Source: a bacterium (GTDB taxonomy: Bacteria; Pseudomonadota; Alphaproteobacteria; Sphingomonadales; Sphingomonadaceae). From it: a stretch of DNA of 59,716 nt. A program made the position numbers and the translations under genes. This document shows, in pieces, positions 39,642 to 46,668 of the stretch. The DNA lies in NCBI GenBank assembly GCA_030824575.1, contig JAVBXL010000051.1, forward strand, positions 1 through 59,716, given 5' to 3'. Each line of letters begins with the position of its first letter. Within the stretch, counting starts at the first letter, position 1. Below the pieces are notes generated by a model. The model did no database searches and had not been told where the DNA came from. It worked only from the letters and a program-made list of their open reading frames with translations.

Positions 39642-40006
39642 TCACCCTTCAGCGCACGGTTGATGGTGTTGATGCGACCCTCCAGAAAGGAGAGGGTCGT
39701 GCGATATTTGACCGCATTTTCGGCAAACAGCGTCTGTTCGGTGCTCAGTTCGACGGTGTTGCCGTCCAAGCTGGGCTGCAACGGCACGCGATAGCCCATC
39801 GCATCGTCGGCGGCCTGCAACACGTCGGTTGCGCTGCTGCCGACGCGGGTCGTCGCTTCCTTCAGCGCGGCCTCGAAATCGATGTCGCGCGCCTTGTAGC
39901 CAGGCGTGGAGGCGTTGGCGATGTTGGATGCGAGCAAGGACAGGCGTTGCGAACGCAGCGCCAGCGCCTTCCCATGTATCCCGAAGAGATTGTCTTCCAC
40001 CGACAT
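39638..40006 (-). CDS. flgB: Proximal rod protein FlgB
   Basis: The 122-residue protein (SVEDNLFGIHGKALALRSQRLSLLASNIANASTPGYKARDIDFEAALKEA...QTLFAENAVKYRTTLSFLEGRINTINRALKG) is FlgB, first gene of the leftward flg operon. The ATG at 40006 is set by homology; the open frame further upstream covers the promoter region and is not coding. A perfect sigma54 promoter lies 86 bases upstream. Confidence 0.94.
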   Translation of the reverse strand: MSVEDNLFGIHGKALALRSQRLSLLASNIANASTPGYKARDIDFEAALKEATTRVGSSATDVLQAADDAMGYRVPLQPSLDGNTVELSTEQTLFAENAVKYRTTLSFLEGRINTINRALKGE

Positions 40007-40091
40007 TGTCAAATTCGCTCTAAAAGTTTTGCGTCCCCCGCCGTTCTGACACCTGATGGCGTCTCCTGCGGGTGATCCAGCCTGGAGATCA

Positions 40092-40106
40092 GCAAGAGCC
40101 GTGCCA
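40092..40106 (-). promoter_or_regulatory. Sigma54 promoter of the flgBCDEF... operon
   Basis: TGGCAC-GGCTC-TTGC on the minus strand is a perfect -24/-12 element. The predicted leader before flgB is about 75 bases. An FlbD-like palindrome lies about 75-90 bases further upstream. Confidence 0.88.
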
Positions 40107-40180
40107 ATTTGCGTGGGTGACGCATCGGCAGCGCGGACAATCGCGGAAAACCAGGCTTTTCGTGGGGGAGGCGGCAAGGG

Positions 40181-40196
40181 CGGCAAATTTTTGCCG
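40181..40196. promoter_or_regulatory. Candidate enhancer palindrome for the sigma54 activator
   Basis: CGGCAAATTTTTGCCG is a perfect inverted repeat (CGGCAAA-TT-TTTGCCG) in the divergent gap between flgB and the second motA-like gene, at enhancer distance from the flgB promoter. CGGCAA/TTGCCG half-sites recur in front of the flbD-like gene. Confidence 0.55.
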
Positions 40197-40262
40197 GTCG
40201 GCGGCAGGGCGTTGCCGCCGTCGGACGAGACGACAAGTGATACGATAAGGGAACGGGCGCTC

Positions 40263-40931
40263 ATGATCGCGATTATCGGCCATTTGTTCGATCCATTGAC
40301 CCTGGCGGCAATGCTGGGCGGGATCGCCTTGGTGGCGCTGTTCCAGAATGGCGTCGGGGCGGTGGGACGGGCCATGGTGGCGCTGCATCCGCTGATGACG
40401 GCCGATCCGGCGCGCGATCGCGACGCCGCGCGGGCGGCGATGCTGAAGATCGACCAGGTGGCGCAACTGCGCGGCCTGTCGTGCACCGACCGGGTGAAGA
40501 CCGCCAACCCCTTCCTGACCGAAGCCGCGCGCAAGCTCGCCAATAGCGAGCGCGCCGATATGTTCGAACTTTGGGCGGCGCAGGCGCTGGCCGACCGGGC
40601 GCAGCGCCATGGCGCGGTCCACAAGGCCTGGCTGTCGATCGCTGACGCCGCGCCGGCGCTGGGCATGGCCGGCACGATCATCGGCCTAGTCGGCATGTTC
40701 GCCGCCATGGACGATCCCGCCGCGCTTGGCCCCGCCATGGCGCTGGCGCTGCTCACCACCTTTTACGGCGTCGTCATCGCCAATCTTCTCGCCGCGCCGA
40801 TCGCCGCGCGCCTGTCCGACCTGTCCGAACGCGAACTGGCCTGGCAGCGGGAAGTCGCCGACCGGATGCTGGGCATCGCCCGCCGCGAAAATGCGCCCGT
40901 GCGCCGCGCCGCGATCCGCGAAGTCGCATGA
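40263..40931 (+). CDS. Second MotA-like stator protein
   Basis: The 222-residue protein belongs to the MotA/TolQ/ExbB proton-channel family: an N-terminal membrane helix (PLTLAAMLGGIALVALFQNG), a cytoplasmic loop, and two C-terminal membrane helices (DAAPALGMAGTIIGLVGMFAAM and GPAMALALLTTFYGVVIANLLAAPIAARLS). It is shorter than the MotA at 30695. It overlaps the next gene (OmpA/MotB-like) as ATGA, so the pair is a stator-type unit. The ATG at 40263 is chosen for the membrane helix. A motor role is inferred from its position within the flagellar locus. Confidence 0.8.
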   Translation: MIAIIGHLFDPLTLAAMLGGIALVALFQNGVGAVGRAMVALHPLMTADPARDRDAARAAMLKIDQVAQLRGLSCTDRVKTANPFLTEAARKLANSERADMFELWAAQALADRAQRHGAVHKAWLSIADAAPALGMAGTIIGLVGMFAAMDDPAALGPAMALALLTTFYGVVIANLLAAPIAARLSDLSERELAWQREVADRMLGIARRENAPVRRAAIREVA

Positions 40932-41425
40932 GCGCGCCGCCTTCTTCGGCATCCTCTACCGCCGCCCGGCGCAATCGCTGGGCGGTCAGTTTTGCCGATC
41001 TCCTGCTGCTGCTCCTCGCCTTCTTCGTGCTGCTGCAAGCCAGCGGATCGCGGCGCGACGCCATGCTATCGCAGGTCAGCCAACAATTTGGCGGACGGGC
41101 GATGCGGCAGGGCGTGGCATTGCGCGCCGCCGACCTGTTCGTGCCGGGCGACGCCTTGCTCAGCGACGCCGGTCGCGCGCGTTTGGCCGTCGTGGCGCAG
41201 CGCTTCGTGCGGGAGCCGGGCGGGCTGGAAATCCGCAGCGACGGGTCGGACCAGGGCCGGCAGCGCTTCGACGACTGGGATCTGGCGGCGGCGCGGCTGG
41301 GCGCGGTCGCGCGGGCGCTGCGCATGCATGGCATTGCGCAGGATCGCCTGCTGATCCGCGGTCTCGATCAGGGTGACGACAAGGCCGGGCAGGGGCAGCT
41401 GATCCACATCGCGCCGGGCCATTAA
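40928..41425 (+). CDS. Second MotB-like protein, compact
   Basis: The 165-residue protein has a single membrane helix with a proton-channel-type Asp at residue 24 (FADLLLLLLAFFVLLQASGS) and a short OmpA-like domain (FDDWDLAAARLGAVARALRMHGIAQDRLLIRGLDQGDD). Ordinary MotB proteins are about twice this length, so the plug and linker are reduced. It is translationally coupled to the MotA-like gene. Confidence 0.78.
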   Translation: MSAPPSSASSTAARRNRWAVSFADLLLLLLAFFVLLQASGSRRDAMLSQVSQQFGGRAMRQGVALRAADLFVPGDALLSDAGRARLAVVAQRFVREPGGLEIRSDGSDQGRQRFDDWDLAAARLGAVARALRMHGIAQDRLLIRGLDQGDDKAGQGQLIHIAPGH

Positions 41426-41432
41426 CGATAAC

Positions 41433-41447
41433 TGGCACGGATATTGC
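41433..41447 (+). promoter_or_regulatory. Sigma54 promoter of flgA
   Basis: TGGCAC-GGATA-TTGC is a perfect -24/-12 element, with the -12 GC 39 bases before the flgA start. Confidence 0.88.
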
Positions 41448-41485
41448 TGAAATCCTGGCAAAGACCGTCCGTCAGGAGACATGCC

Positions 41486-42067
41486 GTGTTTCGATTTTCG
41501 CCCATCCTTCTCGCCGCCGCCGCGCTGACCAGCGTGTCGCCTGCGCTGGCCCAGGCACAGGGCAGCCAGAAATTCGAAAATCTCGACCGCATCGACAGCC
41601 TGGTGGCGATGACCGTCGGCGCTAATCTCGGCGAACCGGGCGGCCCCGCTGCGCCGGTCGATCGCCGCCTTCGCCTGGCCGCCTGTCCCACTACGCCCAG
41701 CGTCGAAGGGCCGGTGTTCGGCGCGGCGATGGTGCAATGTGCTGCCTTGGGCTGGCGTATCCGCGTGCCGCTGGTCGCGGGCGCATCCGCCGCTGCATCT
41801 GGCCCGGTGCCCCGCTATGGCGCTGCCGCCAATCGCTTCACCCGCGCCGCGCCGGTCGCCGCGAAAGAGGCGGTCGTGCGCAAGGGTGATCCTGTGCAAC
41901 TGACGGCCGGCAACGCCGTGTTCAGCGTGTCGCGAATGATGGTCGCGGATGAGGACGGCGCCATGGGCGAGACGATCCGCGTGCGCGAAGACAAGAAAAG
42001 TTCGCCGATTTTCGCCCAGGTCGTACAAATGGGCGTCGTGCGCATTCCGGCATTTAATGATTTTTGA
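41486..42067 (+). CDS. flgA: P-ring assembly chaperone FlgA
   Basis: The 193-residue protein has a signal peptide (FRFSPILLAAAALTSVSPALAQ) and a C-terminal SAF-like domain (AAPVAAKEAVVRKGDPVQLTAGNAVFSVSRMMVADEDGAMGETIRVREDKKSSPIFAQVVQMGVVRI). It helps FlgI assemble in the periplasm. The start is GTG at 41486, fixed by AGGAGA eight bases upstream; an ATG at 41444 lies inside the sigma54 promoter and cannot be used from it. Confidence 0.9.
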   Translation: MFRFSPILLAAAALTSVSPALAQAQGSQKFENLDRIDSLVAMTVGANLGEPGGPAAPVDRRLRLAACPTTPSVEGPVFGAAMVQCAALGWRIRVPLVAGASAAASGPVPRYGAAANRFTRAAPVAAKEAVVRKGDPVQLTAGNAVFSVSRMMVADEDGAMGETIRVREDKKSSPIFAQVVQMGVVRIPAFNDF

Positions 42068-42111
42068 ACTTGTCCGTTATACGCCATAGGGACGAGTGAA
42101 GGATTTACCCA

Positions 42112-42387
42112 ATGATCAAGTCTGTGGGCCAGAATATCAGCGCCGCCATCGAGGCGACCCGCCTGCGGGAAGGGGCCAAGACGCGCGCATCCGCTGCCAC
42201 CGGTTCGGCCACATCCTCCGCCAGCGCCGCGTCGGCCAGTCCCGCCGCGCGCATGGCCGCCCAGGGTGCGCCGGTCGATATGGATCGCATCGCCGCGATC
42301 AAAGCTGCGATCGCATCGGGCAACTACCCCGTGGACGCCAACGCTATCGCGGAACGCATGGTCGCCCTCGACCTGTCGGCCGCCTGA
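42112..42387 (+). CDS. flgM: Anti-sigma28 factor FlgM
   Basis: The 91-residue protein has a disordered Ala/Ser-rich first half and a C-terminal FlgM helix pair (DMDRIAAIKAAIASGNYPVDANAIAERMVALDL). FlgM holds sigma28 inactive until it is exported through the finished hook. FliA is encoded 3.4 kb downstream on the same strand. Confidence 0.88.
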   Translation: MIKSVGQNISAAIEATRLREGAKTRASAATGSATSSASAASASPAARMAAQGAPVDMDRIAAIKAAIASGNYPVDANAIAERMVALDLSAA

Positions 42388-42402
42388 TAAGGGACATATA
42401 TC

Positions 42403-42711
42403 ATGCCATTGGGTCTTGCCGCGCTGGATGATCTCTTCGACGCTTTCGAGGATCTTCGCGACGTGCTCGATGGCACCGACGCCGCCGCCATTGAACTGGC
42501 CAGCAATCGCGTCAGCCGCGCGGCTGCGTCCGTCCGCGCGATCGGTGCCTGGCGGTCTGAACCGGCTGTGATCGAACGTCTGAGCGTCATGGTGCCGCTG
42601 CTCGACAGCGCCCGTATCCGCGTCAAACTGCTCGCCGACCATGCCCAGCAGCGACTCGCCATCCTCGCCGCCCATGGCGCGCAGACCGCGCCGCTGACCT
42701 ACGGCCGGTAA
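42403..42711 (+). CDS. FlgN-like flagellar chaperone (putative)
   Basis: The 102-residue, all-helical protein (LDDLFDAFEDLRDVLDGTDAAAIELASNRVSRAAASVRAIGAW...LLDSARIRVKLLADHAQQRLAILAAHG) has the size and pattern of FlgN-type export chaperones for FlgK and FlgL. The call rests mainly on position, 15 bases after flgM, where flgN usually lies. A strong terminator follows. Confidence 0.65.
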   Translation: MPLGLAALDDLFDAFEDLRDVLDGTDAAAIELASNRVSRAAASVRAIGAWRSEPAVIERLSVMVPLLDSARIRVKLLADHAQQRLAILAAHGAQTAPLTYGR

Positions 42712-42745
42712 AGGCCGCGGACAAAATTTCGAGTTTCGACTAAAG

Positions 42746-42768
42746 CGGCGCCCTTCGGCGCCGTTTTT
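42746..42768 (+). terminator. Rho-independent terminator after flgMN
   Basis: CGGCGCC-CTTC-GGCGCCG followed by TTTTT. Confidence 0.92.
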
Positions 42769-42809
42769 CGTTGTACGGCCCGAAATCCTTACCAGCGTTA
42801 ACCAAATCT

Positions 42810-42824
42810 TGGCACAAGCCTTGC
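42810..42824 (+). promoter_or_regulatory. Sigma54 promoter of the transglycosylase-flhA unit
   Basis: TGGCAC-AAGCC-TTGC is a perfect -24/-12 element 36 bases before the chosen start of the transglycosylase gene. Confidence 0.88.
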
Positions 42825-42859
42825 TCTAATGTCCTCGCTAGCAAATGAGGATTTTAGTC

Positions 42860-43675
42860 GTGTCGGCTTTCGCAGACATATCAGCAACCGGGACTTCGAC
42901 AGGTAATCGCGTCACCAACGCGATTGCGATGGCGAGCCGCCGTACTGGTGTCGACTTTTCCTATCTGCTGGGTCAGGCCAAGATCGAATCCAGCCTGAAC
43001 CCCACCGCCCGCGCGGCGACATCGTCCGCCACTGGCCTCTATCAGTTCATCGACCAGAGCTGGCTCGCCGTCGTCGACAAGCATGGCAGCGAATATGGGC
43101 TGGGCTGGGCATCCAATGCGATCCAGCAGAGCGGCGGCCGCTACTATGTCGCCGATCCGGAACTGCGCCAGCAGATCCTCGACCTGCGCAAACATCCTGA
43201 GACGGCGTCCGTGATGGCGGCGGAACATGCCGCCGACAACAAGGCCTATCTGGAATCGAAGCTGGGCCGCGAAGCCGAGCCGGTCGATCTCTATCTCGCC
43301 CATTTCCTGGGCGTCGGCGGCGCGTCCAAATTCCTGTCGGTCCATGATCGCGCACCGGACGCTACGGCGGCATCGCTGTTCCCGTCCGCGGCGCGCGCCA
43401 ACCGCTCGATCTTCTACGACCGTAGCGGCAACGCGCGCAGCTTCGCCGACATCCGCGACCGCTTCGCCTCCAAGCTCCAGAAAAGCTCTGACGGCCTGGG
43501 CGCCGACATCCAATATGCGTCCGCTGCGCTGCCTGCGGGCGCGAAGACGGTCCAGCCCGCCGACTATGTGCGGATCGAAACCCAGCGTCTGAGCGAACAG
43601 GTGGATGTCGGCATCCGCCCGCAGCCACAGACCGCGCGCCTCGCCTATCTCATGCTCGCCACCCTCGGAAGGTAA
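42860..43675 (+). CDS. Flagellar lytic transglycosylase (SltF-like)
   Basis: The 271-residue protein has a goose-type/Slt lytic transglycosylase domain near the N-terminus: GVDFSYLLGQAKIESSLNPTARAATSSATGLYQFIDQSWL, with the catalytic Glu in the IESSLNP motif. It cleaves peptidoglycan to let the rod pass and would supply the activity missing from the single-domain FlgJ. GTG at 42860 with GAGG upstream is preferred to ATG at 42845, because the sigma54 start would fall only about 10 bases before that ATG. No signal peptide is obvious, so it may be exported by the flagellar apparatus. Confidence 0.85.
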   Translation: MSAFADISATGTSTGNRVTNAIAMASRRTGVDFSYLLGQAKIESSLNPTARAATSSATGLYQFIDQSWLAVVDKHGSEYGLGWASNAIQQSGGRYYVADPELRQQILDLRKHPETASVMAAEHAADNKAYLESKLGREAEPVDLYLAHFLGVGGASKFLSVHDRAPDATAASLFPSAARANRSIFYDRSGNARSFADIRDRFASKLQKSSDGLGADIQYASAALPAGAKTVQPADYVRIETQRLSEQVDVGIRPQPQTARLAYLMLATLGR

Positions 43676-43684
43676 CGGCCCTTT

Positions 43685-45817
43685 ATGTCTCCCGCCCAAG
43701 TCAAAGCGAAGATCTGGATGAGCGCCGTCAAGGGCGCTGTTCTGCCGTTCGCGACGTTAATGGTCGTTGTGTTCATGATGGTCCCGGTTCCGGCGGTCAT
43801 GCTGGATATCGGCTTCATCACCAACATCATGATCTCCCTTGCGGTGCTGATGGTGGCGCTGAACGCGGGCAAGCCGCTCGATTTCTCCAGCTTCCCCACC
43901 GTGCTGCTGTTCGCGACGCTGCTGCGCCTCGCGCTCAACGTCGCCTCGACCCGCGTCGTGCTGGTGCAGGGGCATGAGGGGTCGGACGCCGCAGGCCAGG
44001 TCATCGAAGCCTTCGGTCACTTCCTGATCGGCGGCGATTATGTCGTGGGCATCTTCGTCTTCGCCATCCTGATGATCATCAACCTGGTCGTGATCACCAA
44101 GGGCGCGGGCCGCGTCTCCGAAGTGTCGGCGCGCTTCACCCTGGACGCCTTGCCCGGCAAGCAGATGGCGATCGACGCCGATTTGAACGCCGGCCTGATG
44201 ACGCCCGAAGAAGCCAAGCTGCGCCGCGTCGAAGTCGCGACCGAGGCTGACTTTTACGGCTCGATGGACGGCGCGAGCAAGTTCGTGAAGGGGGACGCGG
44301 TTGCGGGCATCCTGATTCTGGTCATCAACATCGTCGGCGGCATCATCCTGGGTGTGGTCAGCCATGGCCTGGCCATCGGCGAAGCGGCGCAAACCTACAT
44401 CGTCCTCGCGATCGGCGACGCGCTGGTGGCGCAGATCCCGGCGCTGCTGCTCTCGATCGCCGCCGCGTCCATCGTCACCCGCGTCAAGAGCGAGCAGGAT
44501 CTGGGCGGCCAGATCGCCGGCCAGTTCGGGTCCGGCCGCGCCTGGGTGCCGGTCGCCGCGATTTTGGGCTTCCTGGGCGTGCTGCCCGGCATGCCCCACC
44601 TCATCATCCTGTCGGCTGCGGGGATCGCGGGCGGCATCGCCTGGCAATTGCGCAAGGCGGTCCAGAAGAAGGCGGCCGAGCCTGCCCCGGTCGCCCCCGC
44701 GCCCAATCCCGCCGTCATCGAATGGGAAGACGTATCGGACGGCGCGATCCTGGGGTTGGAGATCGGCTATGGCCTCATCGCCCTGGTCGATGAACGCAAG
44801 GGCGCGCCCTTGATGGCCCGCATCACCGGCATCCGCCGCCAACTGTCCAAGGAACTGGGCTTCGTCGTGCCGATGGTCCGCGTGAAGGACAATCTGGCGC
44901 TGGAACCTAATCAATATCGCATCACCATCGCCGGCGTGGTCGTGGGCGAAGACGAAATCTGGCCCGACGATCTGCTCGCGCTGGACAGCGGCGCGCTGGA
45001 AGGCGTCGTCGCCGGTCGCCCGGCCAAAGACCCGACCTTCGGTCTGGATGCCGTCTGGATTTCGCAGGCCAAGCGCAGCGAAGCGGTGGTCGCGGGCTAT
45101 ACCGTGGTCGATCCGCCAACGGTCGTCGCCACCCATCTGAACCAGCTAATTGCGATGAACGCCGCTGAAATGTTCGGCCTGGACGAAGCGCGCAAGCTGC
45201 TCGACAATCTGAAGGACGCCGCGCCGCAACTGGTCGACGGCCTGACGCCGGGCACGCTCAGCCTGACGCAGATCAGCGCGCTCTGCCGCGCCCTCCTGTC
45301 CGAAGGCATCGCGCTCAAGGATTTCCGTCGCATCTGCGAAGCCATGGTCGACGCCGCGCGCCCCGACATGAGCCACGAACAACTGGTCGAAGCGGTGCGC
45401 CAGCGCATCGGCGCGCTCATCATTCAGGGCCTCGTGCCCGTCAAGATGCCGCTGCCGGTCATCACCCTGGACGGCGATCTGGAAGGATTGCTGGCGCAGG
45501 CGATGCGCGTTGCGGGCGATGCCAAGCATCCGATCGAACCGGCGCTTGCCAACCGCATCGTCGAAGCGGTCATCCACGCCGCCCGGCCGCTGCTGGGGCA
45601 GGCGCGCAATTTCGCCATCGTCACATCGCCGGTCGCGCGCCGCGCGCTGGCCCGCCTGTTCAAGCCGCATCTGCCCGAAACGCCGATATTGTCCTTCCTC
45701 GAAATCCCCGATGGCAAGGGTGTCGAGGTCGTGGCCGTCGTCGGCAACGAACAACGCCCCACGCCCCGCCACGACCCCGCGCCCCAGCGCGAACAAGCGC
45801 GCGAGCGGGTCGCCTGA
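43685..45817 (+). CDS. flhA: Flagellar export gate protein FlhA
   Basis: The 710-residue protein has eight hydrophobic segments in the first half and the FHIPEP signature RVSEVSARFTLDALPGKQMAIDADLNAG (about 140-167), followed by the cytoplasmic nonameric ring domain that docks chaperone-substrate complexes (IGYGLIALVDERKGAPLMARITGIRRQLSKELGFVVPMVRVKDN). Length is normal. It starts 9 bases after the transglycosylase stop. Confidence 0.97.
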   Translation: MSPAQVKAKIWMSAVKGAVLPFATLMVVVFMMVPVPAVMLDIGFITNIMISLAVLMVALNAGKPLDFSSFPTVLLFATLLRLALNVASTRVVLVQGHEGSDAAGQVIEAFGHFLIGGDYVVGIFVFAILMIINLVVITKGAGRVSEVSARFTLDALPGKQMAIDADLNAGLMTPEEAKLRRVEVATEADFYGSMDGASKFVKGDAVAGILILVINIVGGIILGVVSHGLAIGEAAQTYIVLAIGDALVAQIPALLLSIAAASIVTRVKSEQDLGGQIAGQFGSGRAWVPVAAILGFLGVLPGMPHLIILSAAGIAGGIAWQLRKAVQKKAAEPAPVAPAPNPAVIEWEDVSDGAILGLEIGYGLIALVDERKGAPLMARITGIRRQLSKELGFVVPMVRVKDNLALEPNQYRITIAGVVVGEDEIWPDDLLALDSGALEGVVAGRPAKDPTFGLDAVWISQAKRSEAVVAGYTVVDPPTVVATHLNQLIAMNAAEMFGLDEARKLLDNLKDAAPQLVDGLTPGTLSLTQISALCRALLSEGIALKDFRRICEAMVDAARPDMSHEQLVEAVRQRIGALIIQGLVPVKMPLPVITLDGDLEGLLAQAMRVAGDAKHPIEPALANRIVEAVIHAARPLLGQARNFAIVTSPVARRALARLFKPHLPETPILSFLEIPDGKGVEVVAVVGNEQRPTPRHDPAPQREQARERVA

Positions 45818-45831
45818 AAGGAGGCTGAGTC

Positions 45832-46563
45832 ATGTATATGAACAAGATCGCGGCCGGCGCCCACACCTATGCAAAGCCCGGCGACAACAGTCCCGAACGG
45901 CTGGCCCGCCAATATATGCCGCTGGTGCGCAAGATCGCCTGGCACGTCCACGGCCGCGTTTCGACCGCGATCGATATCGAGGATCTGCTCCAGATCGGCA
46001 TGGTCGCGCTGGTCGAATCCGCCAACAGCTTCGAGGATCGCGGTCTGGGCTTTGCCGCCTATGCCCAGTTGCGCGTGCGCGGCGCGATGATCGACCATCT
46101 GCGGCGGCAGGCAACGATTTGCCGGTCGGCCATGGCCAAGCGGAAACAACTTGCCGGGGTGCGTAATCGGCTGGAGCAGAAGCTAGGCCGACTGCCGACC
46201 GAGGCCGAAATGTCCGCGGACATGGGGCTGGAGCCGGCCGCCTATCGCGAGATCGCCGACAGCGTCGAAATGGTCCAGCACACCAGCATGGACGAGGTCT
46301 ATTCCGACCAGTCGATGTGGTTTGCCGATGTCGAGGACCGAGCCGACGACATCATGGAGAAGGAATCGCTGAAAAAGGCGCTGGCCGCCTGTATCGGCGA
46401 ACTGCCCCAGCGCGAGGCCTTGGTGCTGCAACTCTATTTCGTCGAGGAACTCAATCTGGAGGAAATCGGCCAGACCATGGACATCGGCGCAGCGCGGGTA
46501 TGCCAGATCAAGAAAGCGGCGCTCGACAAGCTGCGCGAGAAACTGCGCGACTGGAACGACTGA
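45832..46563 (+). CDS. fliA: Flagellar sigma factor 28 (FliA)
   Basis: The 243-residue sigma factor has region 2 (LVRKIAWHVHGRVSTAIDIEDLLQIGMVALVESANSFEDRGLGFAAYAQLRVRGAMIDHLR), a region 3 segment and region 4 (ALVLQLYFVEELNLEEIGQTMDIGAARVCQIKKAALDKLREKL). AAAGGAGG before the ATG is an ideal ribosome site. It directs late genes such as fliC, whose sigma28 promoter is visible at 51184. Confidence 0.95.
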   Translation: MYMNKIAAGAHTYAKPGDNSPERLARQYMPLVRKIAWHVHGRVSTAIDIEDLLQIGMVALVESANSFEDRGLGFAAYAQLRVRGAMIDHLRRQATICRSAMAKRKQLAGVRNRLEQKLGRLPTEAEMSADMGLEPAAYREIADSVEMVQHTSMDEVYSDQSMWFADVEDRADDIMEKESLKKALAACIGELPQREALVLQLYFVEELNLEEIGQTMDIGAARVCQIKKAALDKLREKLRDWND

Positions 46564-46577
46564 AATATACCTAGATT

Positions 46578-46652
46578 GCCGTTCGCCCTGAGCCTGTCGA
46601 AGGGCCTTACCTCTTAAACGTAGAAGGCTTCGACAGGCCCAGCCCGAACGGC
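46578..46652. repeat. REP-type palindrome, copy 2
   Basis: GCCGTTCGCCCTGAGCCTG... and ...GGCCCAGCCCGAACGGC are complementary outer arms with the same internal CCC/CCC mismatch as the copy at 5049-5149, but the core GCGAAG is replaced by CCTG and there is no nested inner repeat. It lies between the convergent fliA and mdoH genes. Confidence 0.8.
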
Positions 46653-46668
46653 TTCATTTTAGTCCTAC

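Noticed and set aside
42845..42859. ATG start for the transglycosylase gene at 42845
   Set aside because: It would lie about 10 bases after the predicted sigma54 start and has no ribosome site; GTG at 42860 has GAGG upstream.
43757..45136. 459-codon open frame antisense to flhA
   Set aside because: It is extremely His/Asp/Arg-rich and mirrors flhA codons; a GC-bias shadow.
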